This document shows, in pieces, positions 49,325 to 58,425 of a DNA stretch of 64,000 bases; position 1 is the stretch's first letter, and each line of letters begins with the position of its first letter. Source of the DNA: JACVRW01 sp963819635. Lineage in GTDB: Bacteria > Actinomycetota > Thermoleophilia > Solirubrobacterales > Thermoleophilaceae. The position numbers and the translations under genes were made by a program. The stretch spans positions 558,001-622,000 of the forward strand of contig CAWFWX010000005.1 of NCBI GenBank assembly GCA_963819635.1, written 5' to 3'. Under the pieces are notes generated by a model that made no database searches, was not told the DNA's origin, and worked only from the letters and a program-made list of their open reading frames with translations.

Positions 49325-51585
49325 CCTCGAGACACTCGAGGCCGTCGAGCGGCGCGTGCTCTGGCTCGCGACCGCGATCGTGCATCACGCGAACCGCGTG
49401 CGCGAGAACCGCTCGGGGGTGAAGGTCGGCGGGCACCAGGCGTCGAGCGCGTCGATGGTGAGCCTCATGACCGCGCTGTGGTTCTCCGAGCTGCGCGCAG
49501 AGGACCGCGTGTCGGTGAAGCCGCACGCCTCGCCCGTGCTGCACGCCATCAACTATCTGCTCGGCCGGCTCGAGCGCTCCTACCTCGGGTCGCTCCGCGC
49601 CTTCGGCGGGCTGCAGAGCTACCCGAGCCGAACGAAGGATCCGGACCCGGTCGACTATTCGACCGGCTCCGTCGGAATCGGCGCGACCGCACCGATCTGG
49701 GGCGCCGTGGCGCGCCGCTACCTCGAGCGCCACCGCTTCGAGGCGCCGCCGCGCGGCCGCGAGATAGCGCTGCTGGGCGATGCCGAGCTCGACGAGGGCG
49801 CCGTCTGGGAGGCGATCGCCGACCCCTGGGTTGCGCGGCTCGGCGAGGTGCTCTGGGTGGTGGACCTGAACCGCCAGTCGCTCGACCGCGTGGTCCCGGA
49901 CATCGCGTTCGGCCGGCTCGCCGGGATGTTCGAGGCCGCGGGCTGGCAGGTGCTGACCGTGAAGTACGGCCGCCGCCTCGAATCGCTCTTCGAGCGGGCC
50001 GGAGGCGAGGACCTCCGGCGCCGGATCGACGAGATGCCGAACGAGGAGTATCAGCGGCTTCTGCGCGCCGGCCCGGACGAGCTACGGGAGCGGCTGCCCG
50101 GCCGCAACGCGGGCCTGGCCACGCTCGTGCGCGACCTCTCCGACGCCGACCTGCGCCGCGCCTTCCGCGACCTCGGGGGTCACGACATCGGCAAGCTGAT
50201 CGAGGCCTACCGGGCGGCGCAGCACGATCGCCCGACCGTGATCTTCGCGTACACGATCAAGGGCTGGTCGCTCCCGATCGAGGGCCACCCGGAGAACCAC
50301 TCGGCGCTGCTCACGGTCGAGCAGTTCGAGGAGCTCGCGAAGCAGCTCGACGCCAACCCGGAGGACCCGTGGGCGCCATTCGACGCCGGCAGCCCTGAGG
50401 GCGAGCTCGCCGCCGCGGCCGCCGCCGCCCTCGCGCGCGAGGAGCCGGAGCCGCGCTCACCACCCGAGGTGCCCGCGTCGCTCGGGCGAAAGCATCGCGG
50501 GAAGGAATCGACCCAGCAGGCCTTCGGCCGTTTCTTCGTGGACCTCGTTCACGACGCGCCGGAGGTGGCCGAGCGGGTCGTGACCGTGAGCCCGGACGTG
50601 GCGAGCTCCACGAACCTCGGCGGGTGGATCAACAAGTGCGGGATCTGGTCGGTGGGCGAGCGGCGCGACTGGTTCGCGGACGACACCCAGACGCTCGTGC
50701 ACTGGCACGAGACGCCGACCGGCCGCCACATCGAGCTGGGCATCGCGGAGACGAACCTCGTCGGGCTGCTGAGCGAGCTCGGCGCCACCTGGAGCCGCCA
50801 CGGGCAGCCGCTGCTCCCGATCGGCACGATCTACGACCCGTTCGTGGGGCGCGCGCTGGAGCCGTGGTCGTTCGGGATCTACGCGGGCGGGCAGTCGATC
50901 CTGATCGGGACGCCGTCGGGCGTCTCGCTGGCTCCCGAGGGCGGCGCTCATCAGTCGATCGTCACGCCCTCGATCGGGATCGGCCAGCCGGGCTGCACGT
51001 TCTGGGAGCCGGCGTTCGGCCAGGACCTCGAATGGACGCTTCTATACGCCCTGTCCCGGCTCGGCCGCCCCGACGGCGAATCGGCGTACTTCCGCCTCTC
51101 GACGCGCCCCATCGACCAGTCGCTCGCGGGCGGCGACGACTCGGACGAGCGCCGGCAGGCTCGTGCTGGCCGGCGGCTATCCGCTCAGGCGCGCGAGCGG
51201 GCGCCCGGCCGTCACCTTGGTGGGCATGGGCGCCGCCACCCCCGAGGTCCTGCGCGCCGCGGACACGCTCGGCGACACGACCGAGGTGATCTGCCTGACG
51301 AGCGCGGACCTGCTCTTCCGGGCCCTCCGCGCGAGGTCAGGCTTCGGCGACCACCCCGCGGCGATCCTCGACGAGCTCTTCCCCGCCGAGCGCGCGGCGC
51401 CGATGGTCACGGTGCTCGACGGCGACCCGAACGCACTGGCGTTCCTTGCGGCGGTCAACGCGGTACCGCTCACCCCGCTTGGCGTGACGCGCTTCGGTCA
51501 GTCAGGCGATCTCGAGGACGTCTACCGCCACCACGAGATCGACGCCGAGACCATCGTCGGCGCGGCGCTCGACCTGCTGGACTAG
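49254..51585 (+). CDS. Transketolase/AceE-like thiamine-diphosphate enzyme (frameshifted)
   Basis: The N-terminal part carries the TPP-binding loop GDAELDEGAVWEAI ending in VVDLNRQSLD, which resembles the GDGEMDEPE...N.Q.LD pattern of homodimeric pyruvate dehydrogenase AceE. The substrate-side GVKVGGHQASSASM and SVKPHASPVLHAINYLLG also fit. A second Pyr domain begins near RKHRGKESTQQAFGRF (TVSPDVASSTNLGGW, IELGIAETNLVGLLSELG). At about 51160 the frame changes by one base: RRQA is followed by VLAGGYPLRR, and the C-terminal transketolase domain continues to 51585. The repaired length is about 776 residues. ATG 49254 overlaps the SnoaL-like gene by 71 nt; TTG 49272 is an alternative. The ketoacid or sugar substrate is not known. 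Confidence 0.8.
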
Positions 51586-52307
51586 ACGCCCGCGACGACG
51601 AGGAAGGTCTCGACGACCTTCGGGTCGAACGCGCTGCCGGACCCTGCGAGGACGGTGGCGAGCCCCTCGTGCCGTGAGACGGCGGGCGCGTGGTAGCGCT
51701 CGCTCGTGAGCGCGTCGAACACGTCCGCGACTGCGGCGATGCGGGCGAACTCGGAGATCTCCAGGCCCACGAGGCCGCCCGGGTAACCCGTGCCGTCCCA
51801 GCGCTCGTGGTGACAGCGGACGATCGACTTCGCCCGCGCGGGGATCGAGTCGTCGCGCAGGAACTCGAGGCCGAGCGCCGGGTGCCGCATCATCAGCTCC
51901 CACTCGTCGGCCGCGAGCGGACCCTCCTTGTGGACCAGCCGCGGCGGCAGCGCGAGCTTGCCGATGTCCTGGAGGAAGAGCCCCACGCCGAGATCCTCGA
52001 GCGCGTCGTCCGGAAAGAGCCTGCGGCCGACCAGCAGACCGATGACGGTCGTGTCGATCGAGTGCTCGATGTTGTAGGCGCCGGGCCCCAGACGCTCCTT
52101 GAAGTCGAACCCGAACCCGACCGCGTCGTCGCCGGCGCGCGCGACCTCGTGCGCGATCTCGTGCGCGACGCTCGTCAGCTCGTCGAGGAGGTCGTGGGGC
52201 AGCAGCGTGCCCGGCATGACGGCCGCCTCCTCGAAGGCGCGTGCGAGCGCGGCACGTGCGTGATCGCGCGTTCCCACCGAAACCGGTTGCGGAGTCTGGG
52301 TCTCCAC
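51582..52307 (-). CDS. HD-GYP-like domain protein with altered HD motif
   Basis: The 241-residue product has the HD-GYP arrangement: a first His (YNIEHSIDTTVIG), then LQDIGKLALP where the canonical HDIGK is expected, and the later metal-binding HHERWDGTGYPGGL and ADVFDALTSERYH. The His of the HD pair is replaced by Gln, so the metal centre is incomplete and c-di-GMP phosphodiesterase activity is doubtful. It starts with GTG 52307, divergent from dnaX by 58 nt. It may act as a binding protein rather than an enzyme. Confidence 0.85.
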   Translation of the reverse strand: METQTPQPVSVGTRDHARAALARAFEEAAVMPGTLLPHDLLDELTSVAHEIAHEVARAGDDAVGFGFDFKERLGPGAYNIEHSIDTTVIGLLVGRRLFPDDALEDLGVGLFLQDIGKLALPPRLVHKEGPLAADEWELMMRHPALGLEFLRDDSIPARAKSIVRCHHERWDGTGYPGGLVGLEISEFARIAAVADVFDALTSERYHAPAVSRHEGLATVLAGSGSAFDPKVVETFLVVAGV

Positions 52308-52365
52308 CCTGTCTTTATCGGCAGTCGGGTCTCCAGCCCAAGGGCTGGTTATGCTCGATTGAACG

Positions 52366-54084
52366 ATGCTTTCGCTCTACCGCCGCCACCGCCCAAGGAC
52401 CTTCGACTCGGTGGTGGGCCAAGAACACATCGTCAGGACGCTCCGCAACGCGATCGAGCTGGACAAGGTCCACCACGCGTATCTGTTCGTCGGCTCGCGG
52501 GGTACCGGCAAGACGTCCATGGCGAAGCTCCTGGCCTGCGCCCTCAACGCCGAGGGCGGCGCGCGCGCGGATTTCGACCCTGACTCGGCGGTCGCGCGCG
52601 CGATCATGACCGGCACGTCGCTCGACGTGGTGGAGATGGACGCGGCCTCGAACAACTCGGTCGACGACATCCGCGAGCTGCGCGAGAACGTCGCGCTCGC
52701 GCCGATGCAGGGCGGCAAGCGCGTGTACATCCTGGACGAGGCGCACATGCTCACGCAGGCCGCGTGGAACGCATTCCTCAAGACGCTCGAGGAGCCGCCC
52801 CAGCACGTGGTCTTCGTGCTGGCCACGACCGAGGCGCACAAGGTCCCGGCCACGATCATCGACCGCTGCCATCGCTTTGACTTCCAGCGTCCCTCGCTCG
52901 AGCAGATCGCCGGAGTGCTGCGGCGGGTGGCGGTCGAGGAGGGGATTCAGATCCCCGACCCGGCGGTCGGGATGCTCTCGCGCGCGGCCACCGGCTCGTT
53001 CCGCGACGCGCTTGGGACGCTCGAGCAGCTCGTCACGTATGGCGGCAATGAGGTGAAGCTCGAGGATGTGCTCGAGATCCTCGGTGTCGCCGACGCCGAG
53101 CTCGTGCTGGCGGCCGGCGAGGCGCTCGCGGACCGCGACCCGCGCGAGGCGCTGCTCACGGTCCAGTCGCTGTCCGAGTCCGGGCGCGACTTCACGCAGT
53201 TCATGCGCGACCTGTCGGCGCACCTGCGCCACCTGTTCGTGGTCCAGACGCTCGGGCACGTGCCCGACTCCTTCTCGGTCACCGCCGAGCAGACCGACCG
53301 GCTCGCCGCCCAGGCCGATCGCCTGTCGCAGGGCGAGATCCTGCGCGCGATCGACTTCCTGGCCTCGGCGATCGCCGCGGTGAAGGACGGCAGCGAGCCG
53401 CGCATCCAGCTCGAGATGGCACTCCTGAAGGCGACCCAGCCCCAGGCCGACCTGTCCCTCCAGGCGCTGATGTTCCGGATCGACCAGCTGGAGGCGGCGC
53501 TGGGGAGCCCGGCCGCGTCCGCGGCGGAAGCGCCGGCATCGGCCTCCGCGGCGTCGGCTTCGGCGGCGGCATCTGGCCAACGACCGGCATCGAAGGGGGC
53601 CTCGGCGACCGGTTCTCCCGCATCCTCCCCACAGGCCTCGCGTCCCGCGTCGCAGGGTGCTCCTGCGGCGGCGGTCGCCTCGAGCCCCGATCCCTCCCCC
53701 CAGCCGGTGGGCGCGATCGAGCTCGATCAGGTCGTCACGCTGTGGCCCGCGGTCGCCGACGCCGTCGCGGAGCAGAACGGGATGCTGAGCGCCGCGCTCT
53801 CCGCCGCCACCCCCGCGGCGCTCGAGGGCGACCGGCTAACGATCGCCTTCCCCGCCGATGCCGCATTCGTCAAGAAAAAGGCCGAGCAAGGTCGCGATCT
53901 TGTTGCGACCGCGGTGCGCGGGATAACGGGGCAGTCGCTGACGCTCGCCTTCGAGCTCAGCGACGCCGTCGCCCCGCCGCCCGGACCTGCCACGCTGGAC
54001 CACGACCAGCTGATAGCGCGCCTCCGTGCCGAGTTCGCCGCGGAGGAAGTCTTCGACACACCGCCCGACGAGGAGAAGGACTGA
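52366..54084 (+). CDS. dnaX: DNA polymerase III subunit gamma/tau
   Basis: The 572-residue clamp-loader ATPase has an N-terminal signature YRRHRPRTFDSVVGQEHIVR, Walker A GSRGTGKT (43-50), Walker B ILDEAHML and sensor TTEAHKVPATIIDRC. A lid and collar domain and an Ala/Ser/Pro-rich linker follow (about 380-440), then a C-terminal domain that would bind DnaE. The four-cysteine zinc module usual between Walker A and B is missing: the region after LLACALNAEGG has no further cysteines. It is the first gene of the dnaX-ybaB-recR block; its TGA overlaps the ybaB ATG by one base. Confidence 0.97.
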   Translation: MLSLYRRHRPRTFDSVVGQEHIVRTLRNAIELDKVHHAYLFVGSRGTGKTSMAKLLACALNAEGGARADFDPDSAVARAIMTGTSLDVVEMDAASNNSVDDIRELRENVALAPMQGGKRVYILDEAHMLTQAAWNAFLKTLEEPPQHVVFVLATTEAHKVPATIIDRCHRFDFQRPSLEQIAGVLRRVAVEEGIQIPDPAVGMLSRAATGSFRDALGTLEQLVTYGGNEVKLEDVLEILGVADAELVLAAGEALADRDPREALLTVQSLSESGRDFTQFMRDLSAHLRHLFVVQTLGHVPDSFSVTAEQTDRLAAQADRLSQGEILRAIDFLASAIAAVKDGSEPRIQLEMALLKATQPQADLSLQALMFRIDQLEAALGSPAASAAEAPASASAASASAAASGQRPASKGASATGSPASSPQASRPASQGAPAAAVASSPDPSPQPVGAIELDQVVTLWPAVADAVAEQNGMLSAALSAATPAALEGDRLTIAFPADAAFVKKKAEQGRDLVATAVRGITGQSLTLAFELSDAVAPPPGPATLDHDQLIARLRAEFAAEEVFDTPPDEEKD

Positions 54085-54425
54085 TGGGTCAGCCCAACCT
54101 GAATCAGATGATGAAGCAGGTCCAGAAGATGCAGGCCGACATGGCCAAGGCTCAGGAGGAGCTCAAGAACGAGATCGTCGAGGCCAGCGCCGGCGGCGGA
54201 ATGGTGACCGTGAAGATCAGCGGCGAGCTCGAGCTGAAGGAGCTCACGATCGACCCCGACGCCGTGGACCCCGAGGACGTCGAGATGCTCCAGGACATGG
54301 TCCAGGCCGCCGTCAACGAGGCGATCCGCTCGGCCCAGGAGCTGGCGGCATCGAAGATGAACGCCGCTGCGGGCGGACTGGCCGGCCCGGGTGGCCTGGG
54401 CGGTCTGGGGCTGCCGGGGATGTAG
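54084..54425 (+). CDS. YbaB/EbfC nucleoid-associated protein
   Basis: The 113-residue product has the two-helix dimer and strand pattern of YbaB: NLNQMMKQVQKMQADMAKAQ, then EASAGGGMVTVKISGELELK and EMLQDMVQAAVNEAIRSAQE. A Gly/Leu-rich tail follows. It binds DNA as a dimer. The start is certain from the one-base overlap with dnaX and an AGGAGAAGGA ribosome binding site. Its place between dnaX and recR is conserved in many bacteria. Confidence 0.95.
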   Translation: MGQPNLNQMMKQVQKMQADMAKAQEELKNEIVEASAGGGMVTVKISGELELKELTIDPDAVDPEDVEMLQDMVQAAVNEAIRSAQELAASKMNAAAGGLAGPGGLGGLGLPGM

Positions 54426-54501
54426 GGGCCGAACCCCCTCGGTTCGCCACCTTCACCGCCGCCGTTAAACGCCCGCACCCGGCACTAGCCTTCGAGGCAC
54501 T

Positions 54502-55104
54502 CTGTTCGCCGCGCCCGTCAACCGGCTCATCACCGAGCTCGCTCGCCTGCCCGGCATCGGGCAGCGCACCGCTCAGCGGCTCGCCTTCCACATCCTCAGC
54601 GTGTCTGAGGAGGAGGCGCTCGGGCTCGCCGACGCCATCCGAGAGGTCAAGGCGACCGTCGGGCACTGCGAGGTCTGCTTCAACCTCGCCACCGAGGCGA
54701 CCTGCCGCATCTGCCAGGACGAGCGGCGCGAGCAGGCGGCGATCTGCGTCGTCGAGCAGCCGAGCGACGTCATCCCGATCGAGCGCTCGGGTGAGTTCCA
54801 CGGCCGCTATCACGTGCTCGGCGGGGCGCTGTCGCCGATCGACGGCGTGGACCCGGAGGACCTTCACATCTCCGAGCTCCTCGGGCGGGTGGACAACGGC
54901 GCGGGGATCCGCGAGGTGGTGATCGCCACCAACGCCACCACCACCGGCGAGGCCACCGCGCTCTACCTCGCCGACGCGCTCCGCGAGCGCGCGCCGGACG
55001 TCGCGGTCACGCGCCTCGCCAGCGGCCTCCCGGTGGGCTCGGACCTCGAGTACGCGGACGAGATCACGCTGGGCCGCGCCCTCCGGGGTCGTCAGACCAT
55101 CTAG
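54502..55104 (+). CDS. recR: Recombination protein RecR, with apparent CTG start
   Basis: The frame encodes the full RecR family sequence: (L)FAAPVNRLITELARLPGIGQ with the helix-hairpin-helix, a zinc finger Cys56/59/68/71 (CEVC...CRIC), and a Toprim domain (AICVVEQPSDVIPIE, REVVIATNATTTGEATALYL). The usual family start falls on CTG 54502. There is no ATG, GTG or TTG in frame between the TAA at 54466 and GTG 54601, and that later start would delete the N-terminal HhH region. GAGG precedes the CTG by 4 nt. From CTG the length is 200 residues, normal for RecR. It works with RecF/RecO in gap repair. Confidence 0.93.
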   Translation: MFAAPVNRLITELARLPGIGQRTAQRLAFHILSVSEEEALGLADAIREVKATVGHCEVCFNLATEATCRICQDERREQAAICVVEQPSDVIPIERSGEFHGRYHVLGGALSPIDGVDPEDLHISELLGRVDNGAGIREVVIATNATTTGEATALYLADALRERAPDVAVTRLASGLPVGSDLEYADEITLGRALRGRQTI

Positions 55105-55123
55105 GTCGGCGTAGGATCGAGCG

Positions 55124-57139
55124 GTGGCGACCCGCTTGGTCCGAGGTGCCTGCCCGCATGACTGTCCGGACACGTGCGCCATGCACGTCACGGTCGAGGA
55201 CGGCCGCGCCACCAAGGTCGCCGGTGACCCCGATCATCCGATAACCGTCGGCTTCCTGTGCGGCAAGGTCTCGAACTACCTGGACCGCGTCTACTCGGAC
55301 GAGCGCATCCTCAACCCGCTGATCCGCGCGGGCGGCGGCTTCCGGCAGGCGTCGTGGGACGAGGCGCTCGACGCGGCAGCCCAGGGCATCCTCCGCGCGC
55401 GCGAGCAGTTCGGCGGCGAGTCGATCCTCCCCTACAGCTACATGGGCACGCAGGGGCTGATCCAGGGCAACACGATGTCGGCTCGCGTGATGAACGGGCT
55501 CGGCGCCTCCCAGCTCGAGCGCACCATCTGCGCCACGGCGGGAATCACTGGCATGGTCCAGGCGCACGGCGTATCGCCGGAGGTCGACCCGGAGGAGTGG
55601 CCGAACGCCCGCTACCTGCTCCTCTGGGGCTGGAATCCGATGTCGACGGCGCCGCACCTGTGGGTCAAGCTGCTCGACGCGCACAGGGCCGGCGCGCGGC
55701 TCGTCGTGGTCGACCCGTTCCGCAGCCGCACCGCCCGCCTGGCCGACGAGCACCTGCGCCCGCTGCCGGGGACCGACGCTGCGCTGGCGATCGGCATGAT
55801 GCGCGCCGTCGTCGACGCCGGGCTCCACGACGAGGACTGGTGCCGCGCTCACACCGACGGCTACGACGAGCTCCTCGCCGAGATCGCCCGGACGACGGTC
55901 GACGAGTGCGCCGCGCAGTGCGGGGTGGACGCCGAGGCGATCGCCCGCGTGGGTTGCGAGTTCGCCTCCACGCGCCCGGCCCTCCTGCGGCTCGGCGTCG
56001 GGGCGCAGCGCCACGCCGGCGCACCCGCCGCGTACGCCACGGTCGCCTCGCTGCCGATGCTCACCGGCGCGTGGAGGGACCGCGGCGGCGGCTGCTCCTA
56101 CATCCCCACCGCGACGGCCGCCGCCATCAGCGCGCGCCCGCTCCAGCGCGAGGACCTGCGACCCGGCCCGGTCCGGACGATCAACATGTCGCGGCTGGGC
56201 GACGCGCTCACCGACCCGGCGCTGGACCCGCCGGTCAAGGCGCTCGTCTGCTGGAACTCGAACCCGGCCGCAATAGCGCCCGACCAGGAGCGCGTGCTGG
56301 AGGGTCTCCGCCGTGACGACCTGTTCGTCGTCGTCCTAGAGCAGTTCATGACCGACACGGCGCAGCACGCGGACGTGATCCTCCCCGCGACCACGCAGCT
56401 CGAGCACCTCGATGTCCTGTTCTCCTGGGGTCACCACTACGTGACCTGGAACGAGCCCGCGATCGAGCCCGTCGGCGAGGCGCGGCCGAACACCGAGATC
56501 TTCCGGAACCTCGCGGAGCGTCTGGGGCTCGAGGATCCCTGCTTCCGCGAGAGCGACGACGAGCTCGTGGACCAGCTGCTCGCCGGCTTCAAGGAGAACG
56601 GCCTCCGCGAGCGCGGCTGGACCAAGGTAGACCTGGGCCAGGGTCCGCTCCCGCACGCGGAGGGCGGCTTCGGCACCGAGAGCGGCCGCGCGGGCATGCA
56701 GGCGCGCTACGAGCCGCCGGCCGAGGTGGCCGACGAGGCACTGGCCGAACGCTTTCCGCTCGCGCTCGTCACGCCGAAGACGCACCTCTTCCTGAACTCG
56801 ACCTTCGCGAACGAGGCGGCTCGCCAGCACCGGGCCCAGCCGTCCCCGGAGGTGGTGGTGAGCCCGACAGACGCGGCCGAGCGCGGCATCGAGGACGGCA
56901 GCGAGGTGCGCGTCTTCAACGAGCGCGGCTCGTTCAGGTGCGCAGCGCGCGTGTCCGACGACGCGCGACCGGGCGTGCTCGTGGCGCCGATGGGGTGGTG
57001 GAACTCGGATTACCCTGGCGGCCGGAGCGCGCAGGCCACGACGCCGCAGCTGCTGACCGCGGAGGGCAACGCACCCACCTTCAACGACAACCGGGTTGAG
57101 TGCGAACGACTCAAGGGGTCAGACCCCTTGAGTCGGTGA
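55124..57139 (+). CDS. Molybdopterin-dependent oxidoreductase (formate dehydrogenase/DMSO reductase family)
   Basis: The 671-residue product has an N-terminal [4Fe-4S] motif: Cys9, Cys13, Cys17 (CPHDCPDTC) and Cys46 (FLCGKVSNY). Molybdopterin domains follow (NARYLLLWGWNPMSTAPHLW, VVDPFRSRTARLADEHL) and a C-terminal dinucleotide-binding domain (LVTPKTHLFLNSTFAN). No twin-arginine signal is present, so it is cytoplasmic. It resembles the BisC/assimilatory-type single-subunit enzymes; the substrate is unknown. The last residues (ERLKGSDPLSR) are encoded by the REPIN element at 57109, so the natural C-terminus was probably replaced by that insertion. Confidence 0.9.
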   Translation: MATRLVRGACPHDCPDTCAMHVTVEDGRATKVAGDPDHPITVGFLCGKVSNYLDRVYSDERILNPLIRAGGGFRQASWDEALDAAAQGILRAREQFGGESILPYSYMGTQGLIQGNTMSARVMNGLGASQLERTICATAGITGMVQAHGVSPEVDPEEWPNARYLLLWGWNPMSTAPHLWVKLLDAHRAGARLVVVDPFRSRTARLADEHLRPLPGTDAALAIGMMRAVVDAGLHDEDWCRAHTDGYDELLAEIARTTVDECAAQCGVDAEAIARVGCEFASTRPALLRLGVGAQRHAGAPAAYATVASLPMLTGAWRDRGGGCSYIPTATAAAISARPLQREDLRPGPVRTINMSRLGDALTDPALDPPVKALVCWNSNPAAIAPDQERVLEGLRRDDLFVVVLEQFMTDTAQHADVILPATTQLEHLDVLFSWGHHYVTWNEPAIEPVGEARPNTEIFRNLAERLGLEDPCFRESDDELVDQLLAGFKENGLRERGWTKVDLGQGPLPHAEGGFGTESGRAGMQARYEPPAEVADEALAERFPLALVTPKTHLFLNSTFANEAARQHRAQPSPEVVVSPTDAAERGIEDGSEVRVFNERGSFRCAARVSDDARPGVLVAPMGWWNSDYPGGRSAQATTPQLLTAEGNAPTFNDNRVECERLKGSDPLSR

Positions 57140-57163
57140 CGCTTAGGGGGTCTGACCCCGTAA
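57109..57163. repeat. Second REPIN-like element, at the 3' ends of two convergent genes
   Basis: The unit AAGGGGTCAGACCCCTT (57113-57129) lies inside a longer perfect palindrome (57109-57133, 12-bp arms). It is followed 17 nt later by the inverted partner GGGGTCTGACCCC (57147-57159). Units, orientation and spacing match the REPIN next to the RAYT gene at 33518-33566. Both flanking genes stop inside it: TGA at 57137-57139 on plus, TAA at 57145-57143 on minus. It may also serve as a bidirectional terminator. Confidence 0.85.
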
Positions 57164-58400
57164 CAGGTCGTAGTCCTGCTTTGCCAGCAGGATGCGGCCG
57201 ATCGCCTGGTCCAGCCGCCGGCGCGGGATGCGGCCGCGCTGCACGGCTCTCAGCACCGCGATGTAAGCCGCCTGCTGGTCACCTGGGCTGCCGGAGATGT
57301 AGAGCATGTCCGCTCCGGCCCGGAGTGCCTGGACCGCGGCGTCGGGCACCGTGTGGAGCGTGGTGATCGCGGGGTCGGCGAGGTCGTCGGTGAGCGCAAC
57401 GCCCTTGAAGCGAAGCTCGCCGCGGAGCAGGGCGGTGTCAACGCTCTTCGACAGCGACGCGGGAACGGTGAAGTCGCTGAAGGGGTAGAGGGCGGAACCG
57501 ACGAGCACGCCCGGAACGCCGGCGTCGATGGCGGCCTTGAACGGAATGAGGTCGCGCTGCCGCAGCTCATCGAGGCCCAGGCCAACCGTCGCCGGGCCGT
57601 CCTGCGTGGACTGGTCGGCCGCGCCGAGCCCCGGGAAATGCGCCGCCGCGCTGAAGACGTGCTCGTCGCGGTAGGCACCAACGACGGCCTCGGCGTACGT
57701 CGACACCGCGTCAGGGTCGTCCGAGTAGACACCCGTGCCCAGCGCCGAGCCGGTCTCCGTGCCCACATCGACGCCCGGTCCCAGCACTCCGTTGATGCCC
57801 AGCGCGCGCAGGGTGGTCGCGGAGTCGCGCGCCTGCGCGGCAGCCTCGCCGGCGGAGCTGACGTCCGACGGAGCGAGCGCCGGCGGGAGGTCCGGGAACG
57901 AGTTCAGCTCGCCGCCCTCCTGGCTCGCGAGCACCCACGGCGGCAGGTGCCGGCTCTGGTCCGCGACCACGGTGGCCTCGCCCGCCAGCGCGCTCAGCTG
58001 GCCCTGCTCCACGTAGTTGCCGGACGAGATCACGATCCCGCCGAGGTCGAGTCGCCGCAGCCGGCCGAAGATCTCGGCGGTCGGGTCCGTGCCGCGGAAG
58101 CCGAACACGAACAGCTGCGCGACCTTGCGCTCCGTCGACAGGCGCCGCGCCACCCTCGCGACCCGAGGCGGGAACTCCGCCCCGCCGGTGCGCCGCCTCT
58201 CCGCGGGCGGCGGGACGATCCGCGCGAGGAAGGAGACGCGCTCCTCCGGCTTCGCGCGGCCGGGCGTCGGCACGCTCGAGGCACTCTTGCTCGTCGTCGT
58301 CCTGCGCCCCGCCGACGACCGCGCCGGCCACGCCCGCCCCGAGCGCCAGCGCCGCGAGCAGCGCGAGGGCGAGCCGGCGCCGGGCGAGTTCGGGACGCAC
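57143..58400 (-). CDS. Glycoside hydrolase family 3 (NagZ-like) lipoprotein/secreted protein (frameshifted)
   Basis: The catalytic domain starts near STERKVAQLFVFGFRG and continues with DLGGIVISSGNYV, GVLGPGVDVG and AAHFPGLGAAD. VALTDDLADPA supplies the putative Asp nucleophile of GH3. The usual KHFPGHG substrate loop is altered to AHFPGLG. Its N-terminal signal/anchor (RRRLALALLAALALGAGVAG) is in a different frame, from GTG 58400 (or ATG 58427) to about 58290. One extra base in the linker separates the two. The repaired protein is about 418 residues. The last residues (RGQTP) come from the REPIN. It would trim beta-N-acetylhexosaminides, for example in wall recycling. Confidence 0.75.
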
Positions 58401-58425
58401 GGGCGGAAAGCTATCGTTGCCCACC

